NCBI RefSeq assembly: GCF_004363555.1
Contig: NZ_SNZJ01000019.1
Span: 1-64,000 of the forward strand
Length of the DNA: 64,000 nt
Direction of reading: 5' to 3'
Source of the DNA: Halomonas ventosae
GTDB taxonomy: Bacteria; Pseudomonadota; Gammaproteobacteria; Pseudomonadales; Halomonadaceae
Below are positions 17,213 through 24,548 of the stretch, piece by piece. Made by a program: the position numbers and the translations under genes. The first letter of the stretch is position 1, and the number at the start of each line of letters is the position of its first letter. Below the pieces are notes generated by a model. It was not told the origin of the DNA. It ran no database searches and worked only from the letters and a program-made list of their open reading frames with translations.

Positions 17213-18763
17213 TCACTGGCGAATGCCGGACTTGCCGGGCGACAGGATGCCGTTGGGGTCCAGGGCATTCTTGAGGGTCCTGTGCACCTCGCGCAGCGGC
17301 TCGCCGAAGGTGCCGGCGACCTGCTCCATGAACTCGGTGTTGGTGCGGTAGAGCCCGTAGCCGCGCTTGGCGAATTCGTCGATCAGCTCGGCGAAACAGT
17401 CATGGGCACGCTGGGTCTCCTCCGGGTCCTGGCGGTTGTAGAGCAGGTCGATGACGTGGTGCATGTCGCGCCAGCCGACGATGTACTCCGCGACATAGTC
17501 GAAGCCGTACTTGCCGAGGATCTGCTGGGCCAGCTCGGTCTGGTCCCTGGTCTCGCTGCCCTTGGCCTGGGAGACCGGCGCGAACCACATGGAGCCACCG
17601 CCCCCGCGCCAGTTGTAGAGGCCGAACTCCTGCAGGTTCATGTCGCCCTTCATCAGCGCCGAGCGATACTCGAAGCCGCCGCCGCGCTTCTCGGCCTCCT
17701 CGCCATACATGATCTTCGCCTTGCCGCTGGCGCCGAAGGCCTGCTCGACGATCTTCCAGTTGACCTCGATCTGCTCCGGGGTGCCGTAGAGCGCCGCGTA
17801 GACGTTCCACTCGCCGATGCCTTCATCGGCCTTGATGCGCTCGATGGCCTCCCGCGGGATGGAGTCGCTGCCGTCGTAGTACTCCTTGCGCACCACGTGG
17901 GTGCCCGCATCCCAGAGGGTATGCACGATGACCACGGCGTTGGGGATGATCTGGGCGATGCGCAGCGGGCGCAGCACGTCGACGATCTCCTCGATGTCCT
18001 CGGGATCCTGGTACTGGATCAGGAAGGGACGATAGGCAGGCGGCTCCGGCATCAGCCACAGGCCCATCTTGGTGACGATGCCGAAGTTGGACTGGGTGAA
18101 GAGCCCGTCGATGTAGGGGCCATAGCCCCACTTGAAGACCTGCCAGGAGCTGGAGTTCTCGATGCCCCCCATGCCGGTGCGCACCACCTCGCCGTTGGCC
18201 AGTACCACCTCCATGCCGCACTGGAACATGAAGTGCTCACCGTAGGGGGTATAGCCCACGCCGCGGTCCAGGGTGTTGCCCACCGGCCCGGCGATCGCCG
18301 AGGGGGCCGGGGGGTCGAGCCACAGCTTGAGGTCGTGCTCCTTGATGTAGTCGTAGAGCTGCTGGTAGGTCACGCCGGGCTCGAGCAGCGCCGTGCAGAC
18401 CTCGGCATCCACGTCGAGGATCCGGTTCATGCGGTGCATGTCGAGCATCACCTGGCCGGTCTCGCCCGGGGCGGCGGAACCGTAGCCCAGGTTCTTGCCG
18501 GTGGAGATGGTCCAGATCGGCACCTTGTACTCGTTGCAGGTACGCACGATCCCCTGCACCTGCTCGGTGGTGGTGGGCAGCAGGGCCGCGGAGGGGATGT
18601 AGTCCGCGTCGTCGCCGGCCATCATGATCTTGGTATAGGGCGCGAGCTGGTCACTCTCGGTCAGGACGCTGTCGGCGCCGAGGATCTCGCGAAAACGGGC
18701 CAGGGCGGCATCGAAGTCCGCCTCGCTGACGCCCTTGGGAAGAATGCGCTGTGTCGTGCTCAT
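17213..18763 (-). CDS. pchF: p-cresol methylhydroxylase-type flavoprotein
   Basis: A 516-residue flavoprotein of the vanillyl-alcohol oxidase/PCMH family. It has the N-terminal FAD-binding PCMH domain (VPIWTISTGKNLGYGSAAPG) and the C-terminal cap with GGGGSMWFAPVSQAKGSE, GWRDMHHVIDLLYN and the end DPNGILSPGKSG. PCMH oxidises p-cresol to 4-hydroxybenzyl alcohol and then the aldehyde, passing electrons to a cytochrome c subunit, which is encoded upstream. By counting, Tyr383 (in LYNWRGGGG) falls at the place of the FAD-linking Tyr384 of P. putida PchF; an alignment is needed to confirm. 4-ethylphenol or eugenol-type substrates are also possible. Confidence 0.88.
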   Translation of the reverse strand: MSTTQRILPKGVSEADFDAALARFREILGADSVLTESDQLAPYTKIMMAGDDADYIPSAALLPTTTEQVQGIVRTCNEYKVPIWTISTGKNLGYGSAAPGETGQVMLDMHRMNRILDVDAEVCTALLEPGVTYQQLYDYIKEHDLKLWLDPPAPSAIAGPVGNTLDRGVGYTPYGEHFMFQCGMEVVLANGEVVRTGMGGIENSSSWQVFKWGYGPYIDGLFTQSNFGIVTKMGLWLMPEPPAYRPFLIQYQDPEDIEEIVDVLRPLRIAQIIPNAVVIVHTLWDAGTHVVRKEYYDGSDSIPREAIERIKADEGIGEWNVYAALYGTPEQIEVNWKIVEQAFGASGKAKIMYGEEAEKRGGGFEYRSALMKGDMNLQEFGLYNWRGGGGSMWFAPVSQAKGSETRDQTELAQQILGKYGFDYVAEYIVGWRDMHHVIDLLYNRQDPEETQRAHDCFAELIDEFAKRGYGLYRTNTEFMEQVAGTFGEPLREVHRTLKNALDPNGILSPGKSGIRQ

Positions 18764-18795
18764 GGATGGGTCTCTCGATTGTTGTGATCAGGGGC

Positions 18796-19341
18796 TCAGA
18801 GCCGAACCAGGAAGCTCAGCTCGGTAGCACTCGTGGCCTCTCCGGCGGGACGCCTGGCCTCCCGGGAGTGGCGACCATGGCCGTCCGCCAGCGCCAGTCG
18901 GGCATATTCGCGCCCCAGCGCGGCCTGCCAGCTGCCGGTCTCCACCGCCAGCGGCGCCGACAGCGGGCCGCGATGGCTCAGAAGCTGGTGGCGTCCCGCC
19001 TCGTGGCGGCCCAGGGCCAGCACGCGACCGCGACCGGCCAGCAGGCTGGTGAGCAGCACCAGGCCCGCCTCGTCGGTAAAGCCGGTCGCCAGGGTGCCGG
19101 CAGGCAGGGCGTTCAGCGCCAGCGGGTCGAGGCGGCCCTCGTAGCGCGGTGCCCAGCCCTGCTGGCGAAGCCCCAGCCCCAGCTCGGTGGTCGAGCGGTC
19201 GGCCCCGTAGAGGCGGATCGGCCCATGCACCGGGGCATCGGCGAGGCCGCGCTCTGCGGCCCAGGCGGCCCCCAGGGAGAGCGGCACCGCGGAGCCCAGC
19301 AGCAGGCCATTCTTGAGCAACTGTCGACGTGTCAGGTTCAT
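18796..19341 (-). CDS. PchX-like protein of unknown function
   Basis: A 181-residue protein with a twin-arginine-like signal (TRRQLLKNGLLLGSA, cleavage near AWA), so probably exported folded. The body shows no motif I recognise. It sits exactly where pchX lies in the P. putida pchACXF cluster, between cytochrome and flavoprotein, and is probably its counterpart; pchX itself is uncharacterised as far as I know. The start at 19341 has GAGGAG upstream and lies five bases after the cytochrome stop, so the two are coupled. A role in assembling or flavinylating the exported enzyme is only a guess. Confidence 0.65.
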   Translation of the reverse strand: MNLTRRQLLKNGLLLGSAVPLSLGAAWAAERGLADAPVHGPIRLYGADRSTTELGLGLRQQGWAPRYEGRLDPLALNALPAGTLATGFTDEAGLVLLTSLLAGRGRVLALGRHEAGRHQLLSHRGPLSAPLAVETGSWQAALGREYARLALADGHGRHSREARRPAGEATSATELSFLVRL

Positions 19342-19345
19342 GGCC

Positions 19346-19735
19346 TCACTCCTCACCGCCCTGGGCGGGCGCGTCGTCCAGCTCTCCGCTGACCAGGGCC
19401 TGGATCAGCGCCTCCAGCTCGGGGTCGCTGATCTTGGCCGCACGGAAGGCCGGCATGGCGGCCCGGCCGTTGCGCACGGTCATGCGGATGTAGTTGCCGC
19501 GGGCCTCCCAGGCCGCCTCGGGGAAGGCGATGGTGATCTCGGGACCGACGGCCTTGTCCGGGGCGTGGCAGTGGGCACAGACCTGGCGGTAGACCTCGGC
19601 GGGGTCGCGAACGTCCGGCGCGCTGTCGGGGGCTGCCGAGGCCGCCGCCGGGAGCAGCAGGGCCCCGAGCAGGGCGAGGGGCTTGAGCCTGAGCGAGGGG
19701 AGGTGCCGGCAAGGTACCCTTGTTGTGTTGTGCAT
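19346..19735 (-). CDS. pchC: cytochrome c subunit of the PCMH-type enzyme
   Basis: A 129-residue exported c-type cytochrome: signal peptide to about residue 35, haem-binding CAHCH at 53-57, and a likely axial Met94 in AAMPAF. In PCMH the cytochrome subunit takes electrons from the flavoprotein. First gene of the operon; the start at 19735 is chosen to give the signal peptide, though its ribosome site is weak (GGGTGA). A longer reading to 19783 adds a charged leader unlikely before a signal sequence. Confidence 0.85.
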   Translation of the reverse strand: MHNTTRVPCRHLPSLRLKPLALLGALLLPAAASAAPDSAPDVRDPAEVYRQVCAHCHAPDKAVGPEITIAFPEAAWEARGNYIRMTVRNGRAAMPAFRAAKISDPELEALIQALVSGELDDAPAQGGEE

Positions 19736-20081
19736 GTCAGTGTCACCCGTCTGTTCGTCAAGGGCATGTCGCCTTCGGAGCACACCGACACCAACGCCTT
19801 AGACTTTGGTATAAATCAAGAAGTTAGCATCGTGCTCCACGTCATTTAACTGTCAAGAACCATGCCGTTATCGGAAAAAACCTTGTCATCAAGGCACTAG
19901 GCGAGTTCCCGGCACCGGATTGTCCGGATTGCGGACACCTGTTCGATACTATGGCTCAACCATTTGGTGACCCCCTGCGCAAATGGTGAAGCTCTGCCGT
20001 CACCCTGACGGGGGTCCTTGCCCCTCTCCTCCGGACGGGGTGATATCCTCTGGCCTTGATCCGCGACAGCTGGAAGACGTC
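19736..20081. promoter_or_regulatory. control region between the pch-like operon and its sigma-54 activator
   Basis: This 346-base divergent region is AT-rich at 19800-19890 and holds two strong dyads. One is TGTCCG-N5-CGGACA at 19921-19937. The other is ACCATTTG (19959-19966) with CAAATGGT (19980-19987), a candidate upstream activating site for the regulator. On the minus strand TTGACA occurs near 19855 (complement of TGTCAA) without a good -10 at 17 bases. I found no convincing -24/-12 (GG-N10-GC) promoter in either direction. Confidence 0.5.
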
Positions 20082-21791
20082 ATGTCCGCCTCACCCCCCG
20101 ACTACCCCAGTGCCCGCGACCTCATGGATGCCCTGCGCTTCCTGCCGGAGGAGGGCCAGATCTGGCTCGGCGAGCAACGCATGCTGCTGATGCCGCTGGC
20201 GGCCTCGTCCTTCTTCCGCAACGAGCTGGTGACCACCCTGGGCATGGAGCGTGCCCGCGGGCTCTTCATGCGACTGGGCTACCATTCGGGACTGATGGAT
20301 GCGGAGCTCGGCAGGTCACTCAGGGGAGACGACGAGGCACTGGAGGAGAGCTACCTGGCGGGCCCCCAGCTGCATGCCCTGCAGGGCCATGTCCAGGCGG
20401 TGCCGGTGCACCTGGAGATGGACCTGGAGAACGACTGGTTCTATAGCGAGTTCATCTGGAAGGGCTCCTTCGAGGTCGATGTCTGGCACCCGCGAGGACC
20501 CCAGGCCGAGCCCGTCTGCTGGACCCTGCTGGGGTACGCCTGCGCCTATGCCAGCCACCTGCTGGGCCGCGAGGTGCAGTTTCGCGAGGTCAGCTGTCGC
20601 GGCTGCGGGGAGGGCGAGTGCCGCATCGTCGGCAAGCTGGCCGAGGAGTGGCCCGACCATGAGGCCTTCGCCGAGCACTTCCGCGAGGAGCCGCTGATCG
20701 ATGAGCTCTACGAGCTGCAGGCGCGCATCGCCACCCTGGAGGGGGACCTGGCCCGCACCCGCGGCCAGGAGGACTGGGCGCCCATCGGCTCGACGCCGGC
20801 CTTCCAGGAGATGCTCGCCATGCTCGACAGCGCGGCGCCCTCCGAGGTCCCCGTGCTGCTGCTGGGCGAGACCGGTACCGGCAAGGAGATCCTGGCCCGG
20901 CGCCTGCACGACCAGAGCCACCGTGCCGAGGGCCCCTTCATCGCCGTCAACTGTGCGGCCATCCCCCCGGAGCTGATCGAGTCGGAACTGTTCGGCGTCG
21001 AGAAGGGGGCCTACACGGGCGCCGTGCAGTCGCGGATGGGGCGCTTCGAGCGGGCCGACGGCGGCACCCTGTTCCTGGACGAGCTCGCCGAGCTCTCGCC
21101 GCGGGCCCAGGCCGCCCTGCTGCGGGTACTGCAGGAGCAGCAGATCGAGCGGGTCGGCGCCCAGGCGGTGCAGGACGTGGACGTGCGCATCGTGGCCGCC
21201 ACCCATACCGACCTGCTGCGACGCGTCGAGGAGGGCAGCTTCCGACAGGACCTCTTCTACCGCCTGAATGCCTTCACCCTGACCGTGCCGCCCCTTCGCG
21301 AGCGACGCGAGGACATCCCCGCCCTGGCGGAACACTTCCTGTCACGCTTCGAGCACCACTACCAGCGCCGCACCCTGGGCTTCTCCGACCAGGCCCGCTC
21401 GGCCTTGTGCCAGTACCGCTGGCCGGGCAACATCCGCGAACTCAAGAACAGCGTCGAGCGCGGCGTCATCCTCACCGCCGACCACAAGCGCATCACCGAG
21501 AAGGCGCTGTTCGGTGACTATCGGGTCCCCACCCTGGAGCGCGAGAAGGGCCAGGGGCTCGATGCCTCGGGCATGCTCACGGCCTCACCGGGCGGCACGC
21601 CCGTCGAGGCGTCACCGCGGGAGCGGGTCCGTGCGTTGATCGAGGCCGGCATGACCCTGGAGGAGGTCGAGCGCACCATGCTCGAGGCTGCCCAGGCCGA
21701 CAGCGACGGCAACATCACCGCCGCCGCTCGCCGGCTGGGCATGACCCGCGCCGCCTATGCCTATCGGCTCAAGAAGCACGGCATGCGCTAG
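20082..21791 (+). CDS. sigma-54-dependent activator, XylR/DmpR type
   Basis: A 569-residue bacterial enhancer-binding protein. N-terminal effector domain of the XylR/DmpR kind (about 10-190) ending in the V4R segment with VSCRGCGEGECRIVGK (Cys172, 175, 180), which resembles the zinc-binding part of the phenol sensor MopR. A linker helix (about 205-228) leads to the AAA+ domain with Walker A GETGTGKE (262-269), the sigma-54 contact loop GAYTGA (309-314; Tyr for the usual Phe), and a Fis-type HTH at the C-terminus. Start at 20082 follows GGAAG. Divergent from the pch-like operon, it probably activates it on sensing the phenol. Confidence 0.9.
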   Translation: MSASPPDYPSARDLMDALRFLPEEGQIWLGEQRMLLMPLAASSFFRNELVTTLGMERARGLFMRLGYHSGLMDAELGRSLRGDDEALEESYLAGPQLHALQGHVQAVPVHLEMDLENDWFYSEFIWKGSFEVDVWHPRGPQAEPVCWTLLGYACAYASHLLGREVQFREVSCRGCGEGECRIVGKLAEEWPDHEAFAEHFREEPLIDELYELQARIATLEGDLARTRGQEDWAPIGSTPAFQEMLAMLDSAAPSEVPVLLLGETGTGKEILARRLHDQSHRAEGPFIAVNCAAIPPELIESELFGVEKGAYTGAVQSRMGRFERADGGTLFLDELAELSPRAQAALLRVLQEQQIERVGAQAVQDVDVRIVAATHTDLLRRVEEGSFRQDLFYRLNAFTLTVPPLRERREDIPALAEHFLSRFEHHYQRRTLGFSDQARSALCQYRWPGNIRELKNSVERGVILTADHKRITEKALFGDYRVPTLEREKGQGLDASGMLTASPGGTPVEASPRERVRALIEAGMTLEEVERTMLEAAQADSDGNITAAARRLGMTRAAYAYRLKKHGMR

Positions 21792-21833
21792 GCCAAAGTG
21801 CAACGGCGAGAGGAAGGCCCCCGTAACGCAGAA

Positions 21834-21867
21834 GGCCCCGCCATCCTTATCGGGATGGCGGGGCCTC
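21834..21867. terminator. bidirectional terminator
   Basis: A 14-bp perfect stem (AGGCCCCGCCATCC and complement, six-base loop) between the convergent sigma-54 activator and pcaG genes. No T-run on either side. Confidence 0.65.
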
Positions 21868-21902
21868 GCGTGGGGCGCGCGCCCGATCAGGCGTCGACGC
21901 GT

Positions 21903-22595
21903 CTAGACGTCAAAGAACACCGTCTCGCCCTCGCCCTGCAGGCGGATATCGAAGCGATAGCGCACCTTGCCATCGGCCTCCTCGCGCCTGGCGATCAGGG
22001 TCTCTCGGCGGGCCGGTGACTCGATGCGCGAGAGCACCGGGCACTCCGCATTCGCCTCGGCCTCGTCCTCGAAGTAGAGGCGGGTCTGAAGGTGGATATT
22101 GATGCCGCGGGCGAAGAGGGTCAGGTTGACATGCGGGGCCATCAGCAGGGCGCTGCGGGCACTCGCCAGGTCGTTCTCCTTGTCGTCGATGGCACCGTGC
22201 GCCTCGTCGATGCCATCTACCCGCACGCGACCCGGCTTGACGGTCTTGAGGGTCCACTCACTGCCGTGCTCGAAGGTGGTGGCGGTGCGCCCGAAGCTGT
22301 TGAACGGCTTCTCGAGGTCGTACTCGCGCTGGTAGACCCCCTTGCTGTCCGCCTGCCAGGCCTCGAGGAAGGCGTCGCGCACCAGGTCGCCGTTGCCGTC
22401 GATCACGGTACCGACGATCTCGATGTGCTCGCCCTCGGCCTCGGGACGGGCCATCTCGTTCCAGATCTCCTCGTCGCGGGTCGGGTTGCCGGCGGCGGCC
22501 AGGGCCAGGCCGATGTGAACGTAGGGCCCGGCGGTCTGGGAGGCGGTCTCGCGCAGCATCAGCTCGCTGGCGGGCTGGGAATTGGGCTGTTTCAT
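21903..22595 (-). CDS. pcaG: protocatechuate 3,4-dioxygenase alpha subunit
   Basis: A 230-residue intradiol dioxygenase subunit (SQTAGPYVHIGLA, then the beta-sandwich with WQADSKGVYQREYD) that pairs with PcaH to cleave protocatechuate to 3-carboxy-cis,cis-muconate. The alpha subunit lacks the iron ligands but shapes the active site. I use the ATG at 22595 (MKQPNSQPASELML); the longer frame to 22631 runs through the tandem repeat that follows pcaH. It follows pcaH by 58 bases and ends at a terminator. Confidence 0.94.
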   Translation of the reverse strand: MKQPNSQPASELMLRETASQTAGPYVHIGLALAAAGNPTRDEEIWNEMARPEAEGEHIEIVGTVIDGNGDLVRDAFLEAWQADSKGVYQREYDLEKPFNSFGRTATTFEHGSEWTLKTVKPGRVRVDGIDEAHGAIDDKENDLASARSALLMAPHVNLTLFARGINIHLQTRLYFEDEAEANAECPVLSRIESPARRETLIARREEADGKVRYRFDIRLQGEGETVFFDV

Positions 22596-22615
22596 GGTCT
22601 GGTTACCCCATCCTG

Positions 22616-22672
22616 TCACTGGTTCTCGCACCGATCACTGGTTTTCAAACCGGTTACTGGTTTTCGAAATAG
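22616..22672 (-). repeat. three tandem 19-base copies of the pcaH 3' end
   Basis: Three direct copies with an exact 19-base period: 22654-22672, 22635-22653 and 22616-22634. The first holds the last codons and stop of pcaH (CTATTTCGAAAACCAGTAA on the minus strand). The next two repeat the GAAAACCAGTGA/GAGAACCAGTGA core, each with its own TGA, and have diverged at their ends. They occupy most of the pcaH-pcaG gap. Confidence 0.85.
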
Positions 22673-23382
22673 GTCTGCAGTTCGCCGCGCACGACCAGGT
22701 CGAAGCGGTAGGCCAGGCAGTCCATGGGCCGGCTGCGCGCCATGTCCAGGCGACCGATCATGGTCTCGACGGCGTCGGGATCCTTGAGGGTGTTGACGAT
22801 GGGGCACAGCGGGATCAGCGGATCGCCCTCGAAGTACATCTGGGTGATCAGGCGGGTGGAGATCGCCGGGCCCATCACCGAGACGTGAATGTGGGAAGGA
22901 CGCCAGCTGTTCACGTCGTTGGGCCAGGGATAGGGGCCCGGCTTGATGGTGCGAAAGCGGTACCAGCCCGCCTCGTCGGTCAGGCAACGCCCCACACCGC
23001 CGAAGTTGGGATCCAGCGGCGCCAGGTAGTTGTCGTTGCGGTGACGATAGCGGCCGCCGGCGTTGGCCTGCCACATCTCCACCAGGGTATGCGGCACCGG
23101 CTTGCCGAACTGGTCGACCACGCGACCGAACATGATGATGCGCTCCCCCACCGGCAGGCCCTGGCCCTGATCCTGGCGAAAGTTGAGCAGCAGGTCGTTG
23201 TCGTGGGGGCCCATGCGCAGGCCGCGGAACGCCGGGCCGGTGAGCTCGGAGGCGGTGGCATGCTGCATGCTGACCAGCGCCTGGCGCGGGGAGCGGGCCA
23301 CGGAGGTCTTGTAGCCGGGCGCATAGGCCGGCGGATGCCAGTTGCGGTCGCGCTCCACGAAGCGCTTGTTGCGGTCCTGCAT
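22654..23382 (-). CDS. pcaH: protocatechuate 3,4-dioxygenase beta subunit
   Basis: A 242-residue subunit carrying the Fe(III) site: probable ligands Tyr112 (GGRYRHRND), Tyr151 (GPYPWP), His164 and His166 (RPSHIHVS). With PcaG it performs intradiol cleavage of protocatechuate, feeding PcaB at 29744. The ATG at 23382 gives the family start [20 protein letters not shown]. It lies 103 bases downstream of pcaQ, with a PcaQ-type operator in that gap, so it is probably activated by PcaQ. Confidence 0.96.
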   Translation of the reverse strand: MQDRNKRFVERDRNWHPPAYAPGYKTSVARSPRQALVSMQHATASELTGPAFRGLRMGPHDNDLLLNFRQDQGQGLPVGERIIMFGRVVDQFGKPVPHTLVEMWQANAGGRYRHRNDNYLAPLDPNFGGVGRCLTDEAGWYRFRTIKPGPYPWPNDVNSWRPSHIHVSVMGPAISTRLITQMYFEGDPLIPLCPIVNTLKDPDAVETMIGRLDMARSRPMDCLAYRFDLVVRGELQTYFENQ

Positions 23383-23464
23383 TTCGATTCGTCTCCAGGG
23401 GGTATGGATCACGGCCAGTGTGGCGCCCTGTCGCGGAGCTGCCAATTGACGTCTTCATCGCCTT

Positions 23465-23484
23465 GCATAACCCCTGGGTTATGC
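23465..23484. promoter_or_regulatory. PcaQ operator upstream of pcaHG
   Basis: GCATAACCCCTGGGTTATGC is a dyad with 9-bp arms. Its core ATAACC-N4-GGTTAT fits the PcaQ consensus from Sinorhizobium meliloti as I recall it (ATAACC-N4-GGTTAA). It starts right behind the pcaQ stop codon and 83 bases before the pcaH start, the expected place for an activator site. Confidence 0.75.
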
Positions 23485-23485
23485 C

Positions 23486-24412
23486 TCACCTGCCACCCAC
23501 CAGGTTCGCCGCCACCTCGCGGAGCGTCTCGCAGAACCCCTCCAGGGCCAGCGACGGCGCCAGGCTGGCGTTGGTGCAGAGCCCCACCGAGCCGCCCTGC
23601 TGCTCCAGTGCCAGGGCCAGCTCGGCCAGCCGGCCGTCGTGCAGGGCGTCGCGCACCGCCTCTTCCGGCGCCACCCAGACGGCGTCGCTCTCCAGGGTGT
23701 AGCGGTGGCTCAAGGGCAGCGACAGGGTCTCCAGCTGTTGCCCCGGCAGGCGCAGCGAGTGGCGCACGCAGAAGCTGTCGACCTGCTGGCGCAGCGTGGT
23801 CCGGGGCGGTGGCAGCACCCAGGGGTAGCCCCCCAGCCGGTGGGGCTCGAGGGGCTCGACCCCGGCCAGCGGGTGCCCTGCCCGCACCACCAGGACAAGG
23901 CGCTCGTAATAGAGGTGCTCGAAGGCCAGGTCGCGGATCTCGCGGGCCTCGGTCATGCGCCCCACCACCAGGTCCAGCTCCCCCCGGCGCAGCCGGGAGA
24001 GCAGGAAGGCACTGGGCCCGGTCACCACGTTGACACCGGCCTCGCCGGCCTCGGCCTGCTGCCAGCGCCGGATCGCCTCGGGCAGCAGGTGGCTCTCCAC
24101 CGTGGAGAGCGCCCCTACCCTGAGCCAGCGCACCGCGGCATGGGCCTCGCCCAGCGCGCTGACGCCCTCCTCCAGGGCGCGGATCGCCGGGCCAGCGTGG
24201 CGCAGCAGGGTCAGGCCGGCCTGGGTGAGCGCCACCCCTCGGGAGGTCCGCTCGAAGAGCGCGGTGCCGAGGATATCCTCGAGCTCCTTGATGGTCTTGG
24301 ACATGCCCGGCTGGGTGATCGCCAGGCGCTCGGCGGCACGCGCGAAGCTGCGCTGGCGGGCCACCTCCAGGAAGGCCTGGAGGTGGCGCAGCTTGATGCG
24401 GGCATTGAGCAT
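23486..24412 (-). CDS. pcaQ: LysR-family activator PcaQ
   Basis: A 308-residue LysR regulator opening MLNARIKLRHLQAFLEVARQ, a PcaQ/GbpR-type N-terminus, followed by the co-inducer domain. GGAGGT precedes the start. PcaQ responds to 3-carboxymuconate or its lactone and activates protocatechuate genes. Unusually it lies in the same orientation and directly in front of pcaHG, behind a terminator that ends the pcaIJF-BKACE-pcaDC transcript, so it probably has its own promoter or is expressed from readthrough. Its operator lies just past its stop codon. Confidence 0.88.
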   Translation of the reverse strand: MLNARIKLRHLQAFLEVARQRSFARAAERLAITQPGMSKTIKELEDILGTALFERTSRGVALTQAGLTLLRHAGPAIRALEEGVSALGEAHAAVRWLRVGALSTVESHLLPEAIRRWQQAEAGEAGVNVVTGPSAFLLSRLRRGELDLVVGRMTEAREIRDLAFEHLYYERLVLVVRAGHPLAGVEPLEPHRLGGYPWVLPPPRTTLRQQVDSFCVRHSLRLPGQQLETLSLPLSHRYTLESDAVWVAPEEAVRDALHDGRLAELALALEQQGGSVGLCTNASLAPSLALEGFCETLREVAANLVGGR

Positions 24413-24468
24413 TCGGACCTCCCGTTGGCGCGGGGCGAACCGCCGCCGACTCGCCATAGCCAAAAAGA

Positions 24469-24494
24469 CGAAGCCGGCCCTTCGGCCGGCTTCG
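24469..24494 (-). terminator. Rho-independent terminator after pcaDC
   Basis: An 11-bp perfect stem (CGAAGCCGGCC and complement, loop of four) followed on the minus strand by TCTTTTT. It lies 55 bases past the pcaDC stop and ahead of pcaQ. Confidence 0.88.
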
Positions 24495-24548
24495 TATCTT
24501 GCCATAGTGGCGTGGGCTTCAGCGCCCTCGCCAACGTCCGCGGCAGGA

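Noticed and set aside
19823..19842. Minus-strand TGGAGCACGATGCT as a sigma-54 promoter for the pch-like operon
   Set aside because: GG and GC are two bases too close (eight instead of ten between them).
19951..19966. TGGCTCAACCATTTGG as a sigma-54 promoter toward the activator gene
   Set aside because: The -24 half fits but the -12 GC is displaced (TTTG instead of TTGC), and the direction is toward the regulator rather than the pch-like operon.
22616..22672. Direct repeats considered as a CRISPR array
   Set aside because: Units of 19 bases abut with no spacers, and the first unit is coding sequence of pcaH.
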